A stretch of DNA of 23,165 nucleotides. It comes from Comamonadaceae bacterium. Lineage in GTDB: Bacteria; Pseudomonadota; Gammaproteobacteria; Burkholderiales; Burkholderiaceae_C. Location of the stretch: positions 1-23,165 of the forward strand of contig CANIRI010000004.1 in NCBI GenBank assembly GCA_947469815.1, in the 5' to 3' direction. The notes under the pieces are model-generated. The model did no database searches, was not told the origin of the DNA, and saw nothing but the letters and a program-made list of their open reading frames with translations. Position 1 is the stretch's first letter; every line of letters starts with the position of its first letter. Below, piece by piece: positions 13,619 to 20,645 of this stretch. The translations under genes and the position numbers were made by a program.

Positions 13619-14473
13619 TCACATCGCCCAAATCCGCGGCACCCCCGCCCCTAGCCGCCACATTTCTGCCCGCCACGCCACGCGAACAGCGCGCAGCAGT
13701 TCCATAGCCGCCTCCACCTGCGGAGCCAGCACGCGTACCACCACCACCTGCGGGTTGGGGCTGGTGGCCCCGGCGCTGGCAGCCAGGGGGTGGCTATCGA
13801 TGCAAGCGCGGGCTGCGTCCAGCGCGGCGGTTTGGCGCGCGCGGCCAAGCGGGCTGCCGACGCAAAAAAACAGGGTTGCAATGCAGTTGTTGCCAGCCAG
13901 GCCCAGCGGGCTGTGCAGCAGCCGGGTATCTGCGGCGTCCATGCGGCCGCGCTCCAGCCACAGGCCGGGGATTTCGATGTGTTGCAGCACGGTGCCGCTG
14001 GCAAAAGGCAGGCCGGCGTGGGGCAGGCCTAGCGCGGCGACGTCCCAGCCCATCAGGCTGGCGTCGGGTGCGAGTTCGATGCGCAGGCGGTTTTCGGCCT
14101 GGCAGGCTTCGTAATAAATCGCCTCGGCGGGTAGCCATTCCAGCCGCGCTGCATCGCGCAGCCGGATGCGCGTGTCTTGCAGCGCCAGCTCACCCGCGCT
14201 GCGGTAGAAGCGGCTGGCGCCGGGCGTGGTGATCAGGCCGTGTGCCTGGCCGCTGGCTTGTACGTCCAGCTCCAGCACGTCGCCCCCGACCAGTCCGCCG
14301 GGCGGGTGCATCAGCACGTTGTGGCACACGGCGTCGCCCTCGGGATACAGGCTTTGCAAGATGCGCAGAGGGCCGGTGTGGGTGTGCCGCGCCACGGTGC
14401 GCAGCGGGTCGCTGGACGCTGTTTCAGCGCCGCTTTTGGTGTAGTCGAGGTGGAGCTGTGCGTGCCAGGCCAT
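13619..14473 (-). CDS. ureD: Urease accessory protein UreD
   Basis: A 284-residue accessory protein that forms the UreDFG complex and helps insert nickel into apo-urease. Family marks: HTHTGPLRILQSLYPEG (about 30-46), the conserved HNVLMHPPGGLVGGD (51-65), ITTPGASRFYRS (81-92), and EWLPAEAIYYEAC (110-122), ending in PRIWAM, typical of a complete UreD C-terminus. The reading frame looks intact. In Burkholderiales ureD normally opens a ureDABCEFG cluster, but its downstream side here (to the left) meets the amidase head-on with no ureA, and the upstream gene is an exporter. It is therefore a solitary copy in this window; the rest may be elsewhere or lost. Confidence 0.92.
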   Translation of the reverse strand: MAWHAQLHLDYTKSGAETASSDPLRTVARHTHTGPLRILQSLYPEGDAVCHNVLMHPPGGLVGGDVLELDVQASGQAHGLITTPGASRFYRSAGELALQDTRIRLRDAARLEWLPAEAIYYEACQAENRLRIELAPDASLMGWDVAALGLPHAGLPFASGTVLQHIEIPGLWLERGRMDAADTRLLHSPLGLAGNNCIATLFFCVGSPLGRARQTAALDAARACIDSHPLAASAGATSPNPQVVVVRVLAPQVEAAMELLRAVRVAWRAEMWRLGAGVPRIWAM

Positions 14474-14500
14474 GGGGTAGGGTATGTGAAAGGGACGACT

Positions 14501-15433
14501 TCAGCTGCCGGGTGTGGCGTCAGGTTCGAGGCCTTGCACGGCATTGTCTCGGCTGGCATACGAGCCCAGGCCAGCAGCGCCCACAACCATCAGCGCGGCC
14601 AGCAGGATGGACATGCCCGGCCACTCGCCACGTTGCAGCAGCAAGCCCAGGGTGGAGAGCAGCGGCGTGAGAAAAGACAGCAACCCGATCTGGCGCGGGT
14701 CGCCGCGTTTGAGTGCTGCGTCCCATAAATAAAACGCGCCGCCTAAGGGGCCCAGGCCGAGTGCGGCGATGAGCAGCAGCGCGTGGGTATCCAGCTCCAC
14801 TGCGGGCTCCAGCAGCGCGTGGCAGGCCAGCGACAAAAGACCGGAGGCCAGCCCGAACACGCCCACCGCCGCTGTGGGAAAAGCCGCCACCCGCTGCGTC
14901 AGCAGCGAGTACGTGGCCCACACGCAGGCCGAGGCTGCAGCGGCCACGTAACCCCACTGCAAACCGCCGGCATCGGCCGGCCCGCCGGTGTCAGACGCAC
15001 CACCCAGAATGGCCAGAGCCGCACCACCAAAACCGATGAGCGCGGCCACCACATGCAAGGGCCGCAGCCGCGCGCCAGGCAGCAACACCGGCGCGAGCAG
15101 CACGATGCCCAGCGGCCACAGGTAATTCACCAAATTGGCTTGCACCGGCGGCGCGTGGCGCAGGGCGATGAAGAGCAAAAAATGGAAGCCAAACAGCCCG
15201 TACACGCCCAGGGCCAGCGTGCGCCACGGCAGCGCGAGTGATACCCGGCCCCACAGCGCAAACCCCAGCCCCAGCACGCTGCCCGCCAGCAGCCCCAATC
15301 CGGTCAGCAAAAACGGCGGCACCTGTGCTAGCGAGACACCCAGTGGAGCGAGCGAACCCCATAAAGCGATGGCGCCCAGCGCTAAGAGGCTGGCGCGGCG
15401 GGTGGTGCGTGGGTCGGCGGCGGGCGGGGTCAT
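14501..15433 (-). CDS. EamA/DMT-superfamily transporter
   Basis: A 310-residue inner-membrane transporter with two EamA repeats of about five helices each. The first repeat runs about 14-143 (ASLLALGAIALWGSLAPLGV onward) and the second about 160-295 (GYVAAAASACVWATYSLL onward). The N-terminal ALWGS and the second-half ACVWATYS correspond to the conserved Trp-containing helix 1 of each repeat. Short loops and a GDPRQIGLLSFLTPLLS motif in the second half are also typical. Substrates in this superfamily range from amino acids to drugs and cannot be told here; the family resembles YddG-like aromatic amino acid exporters. The start at 15433 (MTPPAADP) gives the usual length; an upstream in-frame ATG at 15595 would overlap recG on the other strand. 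Confidence 0.85.
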   Translation of the reverse strand: MTPPAADPRTTRRASLLALGAIALWGSLAPLGVSLAQVPPFLLTGLGLLAGSVLGLGFALWGRVSLALPWRTLALGVYGLFGFHFLLFIALRHAPPVQANLVNYLWPLGIVLLAPVLLPGARLRPLHVVAALIGFGGAALAILGGASDTGGPADAGGLQWGYVAAAASACVWATYSLLTQRVAAFPTAAVGVFGLASGLLSLACHALLEPAVELDTHALLLIAALGLGPLGGAFYLWDAALKRGDPRQIGLLSFLTPLLSTLGLLLQRGEWPGMSILLAALMVVGAAGLGSYASRDNAVQGLEPDATPGS

Positions 15434-15503
15434 GGTGGGGAGCGGCGTGCAGGGCGCGCACGCCTTAGCCCATCTTAGCGGCGCAGGGGCACAATCTGCG
15501 CAC

Positions 15504-17609
15504 ATGCCCAAGACCCCGCTTGCCACCCGGGCGCCATCCGCACCGCTGAGCGCGCCGCAAAAAGCCCTGCACAAGTTGGGCCTGGTGCGCGACATCGACC
15601 TGGCCTTGCACCTGCCCCTGCGCTACGAGGACGCCACACGCATCGTCAAGCTGCGCGACGCGCGCGAAGGCGATGTGGTGCAAATCGAGGCCACGGTTAT
15701 CTCTTGCGAAGTGAGCTACCGGCCCCGGCGGCAGTTGCTGGTGGAGGTGGATGACGGCTCCGATCGCTGCACCTTGCGTTTTTTTAGTTTTTACCCCTCG
15801 CAGATCAAAGCCTTGGAGCTTGGCAAACGATTGCGCATTCGCGGCGAAGTGCGCGGTGGTTTTCTGGGCCGCACCATGATGCACCCGAGCTATGAGAGCG
15901 CGGGCGGCCCGCTGCCCGCAGCGCTCACGCCGGTCTACCCCACGGTGGCAGGCCTGCCGCAGGCGTATTTGCGCAAGGCGGTTCTGGCTGGCTTGGCGCG
16001 CGCCGAGTTGGGCGATACCTTTCCGCCCGAGGACTTTGCCCCACTGAACGGGCCGGGGCAGGGCGGCATTTGGACGCTGCGCGAAGCGCTGGCGTTTTTG
16101 CACCACCCCACGCCCGATGCATCGCTGGACACCTTGGAGGACCACAGCCACCCCGCTTGGCAGCGGCTCAAAGCCGAGGAATTGCTCGCGCAGCAACTCT
16201 CGCAACTGCAAAGCCGGCGCGAGCGTGCGGCTTTGCGCGCGCCGGTGCTGGCACCGGTGTCGGGACCTGCTTCGCTTTACCACCGGCTGCAGGCGGCATT
16301 GCCCTTTGCGCTGACCGGCGCGCAGCAGCGGGTGGTGCTTGAGATTGGCGCGGACCTGGGGCTGCACAAGCCCATGCACCGGCTTTTGCAGGGCGATGTG
16401 GGCGCGGGCAAAACCGTGGTGGCGGCGCTGGCGGCGGCCTTGTGCATCGACGCGGGTTGGCAATGCGCGCTGATGGCGCCGACTGAAATCCTGGCCGAGC
16501 AGCACTTTCGCAAGTTGCTGGGCTGGTTGGAGCCATTGGGCGTGACCACCGCCTGGCTGACCGGCACCCAGAAAACCAAAGAGCGGCGCGCGATGTTGGC
16601 GCTGATTGCCTCGGGCGAGGCGCGGCTGGTGGTGGGCACGCACGCCATCATCCAGAGCAAGGTGGAATTCCACCAGTTGGCGCTGGCCATCATCGACGAG
16701 CAGCACCGCTTTGGTGTGGCGCAACGGCTGGCGCTGCGCAACAAGCTGCTCACCGAAGGTGTGGAGCCCCACATGCTGATGATGACGGCCACGCCGATCC
16801 CGCGCACGCTGGCCATGAGCTACTACGCCGACCTGGATGTGTCCACCATCGACGAGCTGCCGCCGGGGCGCACGCCCATCGTGACCAAGGTCGTGCAGGA
16901 AGCGCGGCGGCACGAGGTGATAGACCGCATCCGCAGCCAGGTGGCGCAAGGGCGGCAGGTGTACTGGGTGTGCCCCTTGATCGAAGAAAGCGAAATGCTG
17001 GACTTGAGCAACGCCACCGAGACGCATGCTGAACTGAGCGCTGCGCTGAATGAGGTCGGCGCAAGCGTGGCCGTGGGCTTGTTGCATTCGCGCATGCCCC
17101 CGGATGAGAAAAAGGCGGTGATGGCGGCCTTTGTGCAAGGCAGCCTGTCGGTACTGGTCAGCACCACGGTGATCGAGGTGGGCGTGGATGTGCCCAACGC
17201 CTCGTTGATGGTGATTGAGAACGCCCAGCGTTTCGGCCTGAGTCAGTTGCACCAGCTGCGCGGCCGGGTGGGGCGGGGCGCTGCGGCCTCCGCTTGCATA
17301 CTGTTGTATTCGACGGGCGACGCGCCGCGTCTGGGTGAGGCCGCGCGCGAGCGCCTCAAGGCCATGGCGCAGACCAACGACGGTTTTGAGATTGCCCGCC
17401 GCGATCTGGAAATCCGCGGCCCCGGTGAATTTCTGGGCGCGCGCCAATCGGGCGACGCCATGCTGCGTTTTGCCGACCTTGCCACCGACGGCCACATCCT
17501 GGACTGGGCCCGCCGCGAAGCCCCGCGCTTGCTCGACCATTACCCGGCGCTGGCGCACAAGCATGTGCAGCGGTGGTTAGGCGGCAAGGGCGAATACCTC
17601 AAGGCTTGA
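15504..17609 (+). CDS. recG: ATP-dependent DNA helicase RecG
   Basis: A 701-residue superfamily 2 helicase that reverses stalled replication forks and branch-migrates Holliday junctions. Domains: an N-terminal wedge with OB fold (about 30-190; LHLPLRYED at 37-45), then the helicase core. Walker A is GDVGAGKT (297-304), Walker B is DEQH (398-401, in IIDEQHRFGVAQR), motif III is MMTATPIPRTL, and the C-terminal motifs include LVSTTVIEVGVDVPNA and QLRGRVGRG (motif VI). Length fits the family (about 690). The ATG at 15504 is preferred because in-frame starts further upstream (to 15135) run through the divergent transporter gene. CACAAT eight bases before the ATG may be a -10. Its stop is 41 bases before the antitoxin gene. 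Confidence 0.97.
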   Translation: MPKTPLATRAPSAPLSAPQKALHKLGLVRDIDLALHLPLRYEDATRIVKLRDAREGDVVQIEATVISCEVSYRPRRQLLVEVDDGSDRCTLRFFSFYPSQIKALELGKRLRIRGEVRGGFLGRTMMHPSYESAGGPLPAALTPVYPTVAGLPQAYLRKAVLAGLARAELGDTFPPEDFAPLNGPGQGGIWTLREALAFLHHPTPDASLDTLEDHSHPAWQRLKAEELLAQQLSQLQSRRERAALRAPVLAPVSGPASLYHRLQAALPFALTGAQQRVVLEIGADLGLHKPMHRLLQGDVGAGKTVVAALAAALCIDAGWQCALMAPTEILAEQHFRKLLGWLEPLGVTTAWLTGTQKTKERRAMLALIASGEARLVVGTHAIIQSKVEFHQLALAIIDEQHRFGVAQRLALRNKLLTEGVEPHMLMMTATPIPRTLAMSYYADLDVSTIDELPPGRTPIVTKVVQEARRHEVIDRIRSQVAQGRQVYWVCPLIEESEMLDLSNATETHAELSAALNEVGASVAVGLLHSRMPPDEKKAVMAAFVQGSLSVLVSTTVIEVGVDVPNASLMVIENAQRFGLSQLHQLRGRVGRGAAASACILLYSTGDAPRLGEAARERLKAMAQTNDGFEIARRDLEIRGPGEFLGARQSGDAMLRFADLATDGHILDWARREAPRLLDHYPALAHKHVQRWLGGKGEYLKA

Positions 17610-17614
17610 ATGGT

Positions 17615-17633
17615 AGTATTACTGGGTATTACT
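17615..17633 (+). promoter_or_regulatory. Two tandem palindromic sites, candidate antitoxin operator
   Basis: AGTATTACT (17615-17623) is a perfect odd palindrome (AGTA-T-TACT) and GGTATTACT (17625-17633) differs by one base; their centres are ten bases apart, one helical turn. The pair fills the 41-base recG-antitoxin gap, where an AbrB/MazE-type antitoxin would be expected to bind for autoregulation. Confidence 0.5.
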
Positions 17634-17650
17634 TTTACTTTTTAAGCGAT

Positions 17651-17884
17651 ATGCAACCCACACTCACCACCAAAGGCCAGGTCACGATTCCGCGCGCCAT
17701 GCGCCAGCATTTCGGTCTGCAGCCCGGGGTGGCGGTGCAGTTCGCCATCGAGGGTGACCACATCGCTTTGCGCCCTGCGCCTTCCTTGCGCGATGCGCCA
17801 GCCAGCGGGTTTGCGCTGATCCGCAGCCGCCGCAAGAGCGTGCCTGCTGACTTTGATGTGGCGTCCCTGGCAGAGCAGCCGTGA
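17651..17884 (+). CDS. AbrB/SpoVT-type antitoxin (VapB-like)
   Basis: A 77-residue antitoxin. Residues 3-46 are a swapped-hairpin AbrB/SpoVT DNA-binding domain (TLTTKGQVTIPRAMRQHFG, then LQPGVAVQFAIEGDHIALRP). The C-terminal part (about 50-77; ASGFALIRSRRKSVPADFDV) would bind and neutralise the PIN toxin. The ATG at 17651 begins the domain; an ATG at 17573 in the same frame lies inside recG and is rejected. Its stop overlaps the toxin's GTG start by four bases (GTGA, 17881-17884). The tandem palindromes just upstream probably serve autoregulation. A SpoVT/AbrB domain paired with a PIN protein is a standard VapBC arrangement. Confidence 0.88.
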   Translation: MQPTLTTKGQVTIPRAMRQHFGLQPGVAVQFAIEGDHIALRPAPSLRDAPASGFALIRSRRKSVPADFDVASLAEQP

Positions 17885-18306
17885 TTGGCTTGGATACCAA
17901 TGTGCTGGCGCGCTACTACGTGGCCAGCGCAGATGCGCCGGGCAAGCGCCAAAGTCTCGCAGCCAAGCAGTTGTTAGAGAGCGGCAAGCGTTTGCTGGTG
18001 TCCAAGACCGTGGTGCTGGAATTGGAGTGGGTCTTGCGCGGGTATTACAAAAGCCCACCCGCCGAGGTGCAGGCGGTCTACGCGCATTTGCTGTCGCTGC
18101 CCAATGTGGAAGTGGAAGACCGTCCCGCCGTTGAGTTGGCGGTGGCCGCCTTGGCCCAGGGTTTTGATTTTGCAGACGCTTTGCACCACGCCTCTTACCG
18201 CCAGTGCACCAGTGTGGCCACCTTTGATGCGCGCAGCTTCGCCCGGCGCGCCCAGGCTGCCGGTTGGAAACCCCGTGTCGACCTCCTCAAAGACAGCGCA
18301 ATATGA
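17881..18306 (+). CDS. PIN-domain ribonuclease toxin (VapC-like)
   Basis: A 141-residue PIN-domain protein, the likely RNase toxin of the pair. The acidic active-site residues are all visible: D5 in GLDTNVLARYY, E47 in VLELEWVLRG, D96/D99 in FDFADALH, and D116 in TFDARSF. Intact motifs and a full-length frame suggest activity; the RNA target is unknown. The GTG start at 17881 overlaps the antitoxin stop, and the TGA stop overlaps the oxyR ATG (ATGA, 18303-18306). The toxin is thus translationally coupled both to its antitoxin and to oxyR, an uncommon placement for a TA pair. Confidence 0.88.
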   Translation: MIGLDTNVLARYYVASADAPGKRQSLAAKQLLESGKRLLVSKTVVLELEWVLRGYYKSPPAEVQAVYAHLLSLPNVEVEDRPAVELAVAALAQGFDFADALHHASYRQCTSVATFDARSFARRAQAAGWKPRVDLLKDSAI

Positions 18307-19268
18307 CCCTCACCGAACTCAAATACATCGTTGCCGTGGCGCGCGAGAAGCACTTCGGGCGCGCCGCAGACGCCTGCTTTGTGTCGCAACCCACGTTGTC
18401 GGTGGCGATCAAAAAGTTGGAGGAAGAACTGGATGTCAAGTTGTTTGAGCGCAGCGCCAACGAGGTGTCGGTCACCGCACTGGGCGAGGACATCGTGCGC
18501 CAGGCGCAGGGCGTTTTGGAGCAGGCGGCGCACATCAAAGAAATTGCCAAGCGCGGCAAAAACCCGTTGGCCGGGCCGCTCAAACTGGGGGTGATTTACA
18601 CCATTGCGCCCTATTTGCTGCCCGAGTTGGTGCGCAAGGTGATCCACAAGTCGCCTGAGATGCCACTGATGCTGCAAGAGAACTTCACCGTCAAGCTGTT
18701 GGAGATGCTGCGCACCGGCGAGATCGATTGCGCCATCCTGGCCGAGCCCTTTCCGGACGCCGGGCTGGCGACCGCTGCCTTGTATGACGAGCCCTTCATG
18801 GCGGCGGTGCCCAGCACGCACCCGCTGGCGGCGCTGCCCTCGGTGACTGCGCAGGCGCTCAAGGACGAGACCATGCTGCTCTTGGGCAACGGCCACTGTT
18901 TTCGCGACCATGTGCTGGAGGTTTGCCCCGAGTTCGCGCGCTTTTCCAGCAACGCCGCGGGCATGCAAAAAAGTTTCGAGGGCTCGTCGCTGGAGACCAT
19001 CAAACACATGGTCGCCGCCGGTATGGGTGTGACATTGGTTCCACGTCTGAGCGTCCCAAAAGCCGAGTTGAAGGCGTCGGCCAAACGCAAGAAGAGCGAA
19101 GAAAACTATGTGCGTTATTTGGACATCGTCGACGCCAACGGCGCAGCCCCGCCGACCCGCCGCGTGGTACTGGCCTGGCGGCGCAGCTTCACCCGCTATG
19201 AAGCGATCGCCGCGCTGCGTAACGCGGTGTACGCCTGCGAATTGGCGGGTGTGACGCGGCTGTCGTGA
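18303..19268 (+). CDS. oxyR: Peroxide-sensing LysR regulator OxyR
   Basis: A 321-residue redox-sensing activator of the hydrogen peroxide response. The N-terminal helix-turn-helix is at about 1-60 ([20 protein letters not shown], then [14 protein letters not shown]). The redox pair falls at C199 and C208 in [17 protein letters not shown], the same numbers as in E. coli OxyR, which makes the identification strong. The start ATG overlaps the PIN toxin stop, and the stop overlaps the GTG of ubiA (GTGA, 19265-19268). No separate promoter is visible immediately upstream because that DNA is toxin coding sequence, so expression probably depends on the recG or antitoxin promoter or on a promoter within the toxin gene. 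Confidence 0.96.
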   Translation: MTLTELKYIVAVAREKHFGRAADACFVSQPTLSVAIKKLEEELDVKLFERSANEVSVTALGEDIVRQAQGVLEQAAHIKEIAKRGKNPLAGPLKLGVIYTIAPYLLPELVRKVIHKSPEMPLMLQENFTVKLLEMLRTGEIDCAILAEPFPDAGLATAALYDEPFMAAVPSTHPLAALPSVTAQALKDETMLLLGNGHCFRDHVLEVCPEFARFSSNAAGMQKSFEGSSLETIKHMVAAGMGVTLVPRLSVPKAELKASAKRKKSEENYVRYLDIVDANGAAPPTRRVVLAWRRSFTRYEAIAALRNAVYACELAGVTRLS

Positions 19269-20131
19269 CGCGCCTGCGCCTTTACCTCGACCTGATCCGC
19301 TGGAACCGCCCAGCCGGCTGGTTGCTTTTGCTGTGGCCCACGCTCAGCGCCTTGTGGTTGGCGGCGGGCGGCTTTCCGGGCTGGCACCTGTTGGTGGTGT
19401 TCGCGCTGGGCACGGTACTCATGCGCAGCGCAGGTTGCTGCATCAATGACGTGGCTGACCGCGACTTTGATCGCCATGTGCGGCGCACAGCACAGCGGCC
19501 TGTGACGAGCGGCAAACTGTCGGTGCGCGAGGCGCTGGCGGTGGGTGCGCTGCTGGCGTTGCTGGCTTTTGGGCTGGTGCTCAGCACCAACACGCTGACC
19601 ATCGCCATGTCCTTTGCCGCGCTGGCCGTGGCCGTGGCGTACCCGTTTGCCAAGCGCGTGGTATCCATGCCGCAGGCGGTTTTGGGCGTGGCGTTCAGCT
19701 TCGGTATCCCCATGGCATTTGCGGCGGTGCGCGGCGCGGTTCCTGGGCTGGCCTGGGTTTTACTGATCGCCAATATGGCTTGGGTGCTGGCCTATGACAC
19801 CGAATACGCGATGGTGGACCGTGAGGACGATTTGCGCATTGGCATTCAAACCTCGGCGATCACGCTGGGGCGCTGGGACGTGGCGGCCGTGATGGGTTTT
19901 TATGCGCTGTACCTGGGTCTATGGACGTGGGCTGTGTGGCAACTGGTGCCGCCCGGCACCTGGCTGTGGCCCATTGCTGCGGCTTCGGGCGTGGCGGCGG
20001 CACAGGCGCTCTGGCACTACCGGCTGATTCGCGGGCGCGAGCGCGAGGGGTGCTTTCGCGCTTTCCGGCTCAACCACTGGATCGGTTGCGCCCTGTTCGC
20101 CGGGCTGGCCCTGGCTGCGCTGCTGCGCTGA
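19265..20131 (+). CDS. ubiA: 4-hydroxybenzoate polyprenyltransferase
   Basis: Inner-membrane prenyltransferase, 288 residues, that attaches the polyprenyl chain to 4-hydroxybenzoate in ubiquinone synthesis. Both Mg-diphosphate-binding acidic motifs are present: NDVADRDFD at 61-69 and [12 protein letters not shown] at 178-189. The N-terminal [20 protein letters not shown] and seven to nine hydrophobic helices fit the family, as does the length. The GTG at 19265 overlaps the oxyR stop, and no other start keeps the [14 protein letters not shown] region. It is the last gene of the recG-TA-oxyR-ubiA run. Confidence 0.96.
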   Translation: MTRLRLYLDLIRWNRPAGWLLLLWPTLSALWLAAGGFPGWHLLVVFALGTVLMRSAGCCINDVADRDFDRHVRRTAQRPVTSGKLSVREALAVGALLALLAFGLVLSTNTLTIAMSFAALAVAVAYPFAKRVVSMPQAVLGVAFSFGIPMAFAAVRGAVPGLAWVLLIANMAWVLAYDTEYAMVDREDDLRIGIQTSAITLGRWDVAAVMGFYALYLGLWTWAVWQLVPPGTWLWPIAAASGVAAAQALWHYRLIRGREREGCFRAFRLNHWIGCALFAGLALAALLR

Positions 20132-20140
20132 AGCAGGCAC

Positions 20141-20173
20141 AAAAAAGCCCGCCTGCGGGTCGCGCGGCGGGCT
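20141..20173 (-). terminator. Terminator of the PsiF-repeat gene
   Basis: AGCCCGCC (20146-20153) pairs perfectly with GGCGGGCT (20166-20173) around a 12-base loop. Read on the minus strand the stem is followed by a run of T (complement of the six A at 20141-20146), so it terminates the PsiF gene; it may also stop ubiA transcripts weakly. Confidence 0.75.
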
Positions 20174-20194
20174 GTTGCAAGAGGGCTGTTTCGC

Positions 20195-20503
20195 TTATTT
20201 GGCTTTCAAGCACTCGCTCATGAATTTTTTGCGCTCATCGCCTTTGAGGTCTTTGGTCTTGGCGTCGGCGTTACAGGTTTTCATTTTGTTTTGCTGGGGT
20301 GTTCCGGTCTCGGCTGCCGGGGCGGGAGCCGGCTTGGCGCTCAAGCACTCGCTCATGAATTTCTTGCGATCCTCACCTTTAAGCTCTTTAGTTTTGGCTT
20401 CGGCGTTGCAGGCGGTCATCTTGTTTTGCTGGTCGGTGGCGGCGTGCGCGCCACCCAGGGCCAGGCTGAGTGCAAGAGCGGTCAGGGCGAAGAACTTGGA
20501 CAT
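20195..20503 (-). CDS. PsiF-repeat periplasmic protein
   Basis: A 102-residue exported protein: signal peptide 1-21 (MSKFFALTALALSLALGGAHA), then two PsiF repeats joined by an Ala/Pro linker (AKPAPAPAAETG). Each repeat reads QQNKMxxCNAxAKTKxLKGxxRKKFMSECL, with two conserved Cys each. E. coli PsiF is a phosphate-starvation-inducible protein of unknown function; whether this one responds to phosphate cannot be seen. The two repeats are also alike at DNA level, an imperfect tandem duplication across about 20200-20430. AAGGAG lies four bases before the ATG. It is divergent from argS and ends in a good terminator. Confidence 0.9.
   Translation of the reverse strand: MSKFFALTALALSLALGGAHAATDQQNKMTACNAEAKTKELKGEDRKKFMSECLSAKPAPAPAAETGTPQQNKMKTCNADAKTKDLKGDERKKFMSECLKAK
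20200..20430 (-). repeat. Tandem duplication encoding two PsiF repeats
   Basis: Two imperfect copies of roughly 90 bases, each containing AAGCACTCGCTCATGAATTT (20208 onward and 20343 onward) and ending at TTGTTTTGCTG, offset by about 135 bases. They encode the two PsiF units. Third positions differ, so the duplication is not very recent. Confidence 0.75.
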
Positions 20504-20632
20504 ACATCTCCTTGGAGGATAAAAATAAGGTTGCGGCTAAGGCGATCGGACACCTGTGCGCCATAGCATACAACGCGAGTTGCGCGCTTGGCACGGCCAC
20601 TTTGGCGGCCATGGACAGCAACAGCCCGCGCC

Positions 20633-20645
20633 TAAAATGGCACGA
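20633..20645 (+). promoter_or_regulatory. -10-like hexamer at leaderless spacing, argS
   Basis: TAAAAT (20633-20638), six bases, then the argS ATG at 20645. No Shine-Dalgarno precedes the ATG, and no good -35 is seen at 16-18 bases. Confidence 0.35.

Noticed and set aside
15465..17564. A 699-codon open frame antisense to recG
   Set aside because: High-GC shadow: rich in His, Arg, Gln and Ala, no domain, and exactly opposite a well-conserved helicase.
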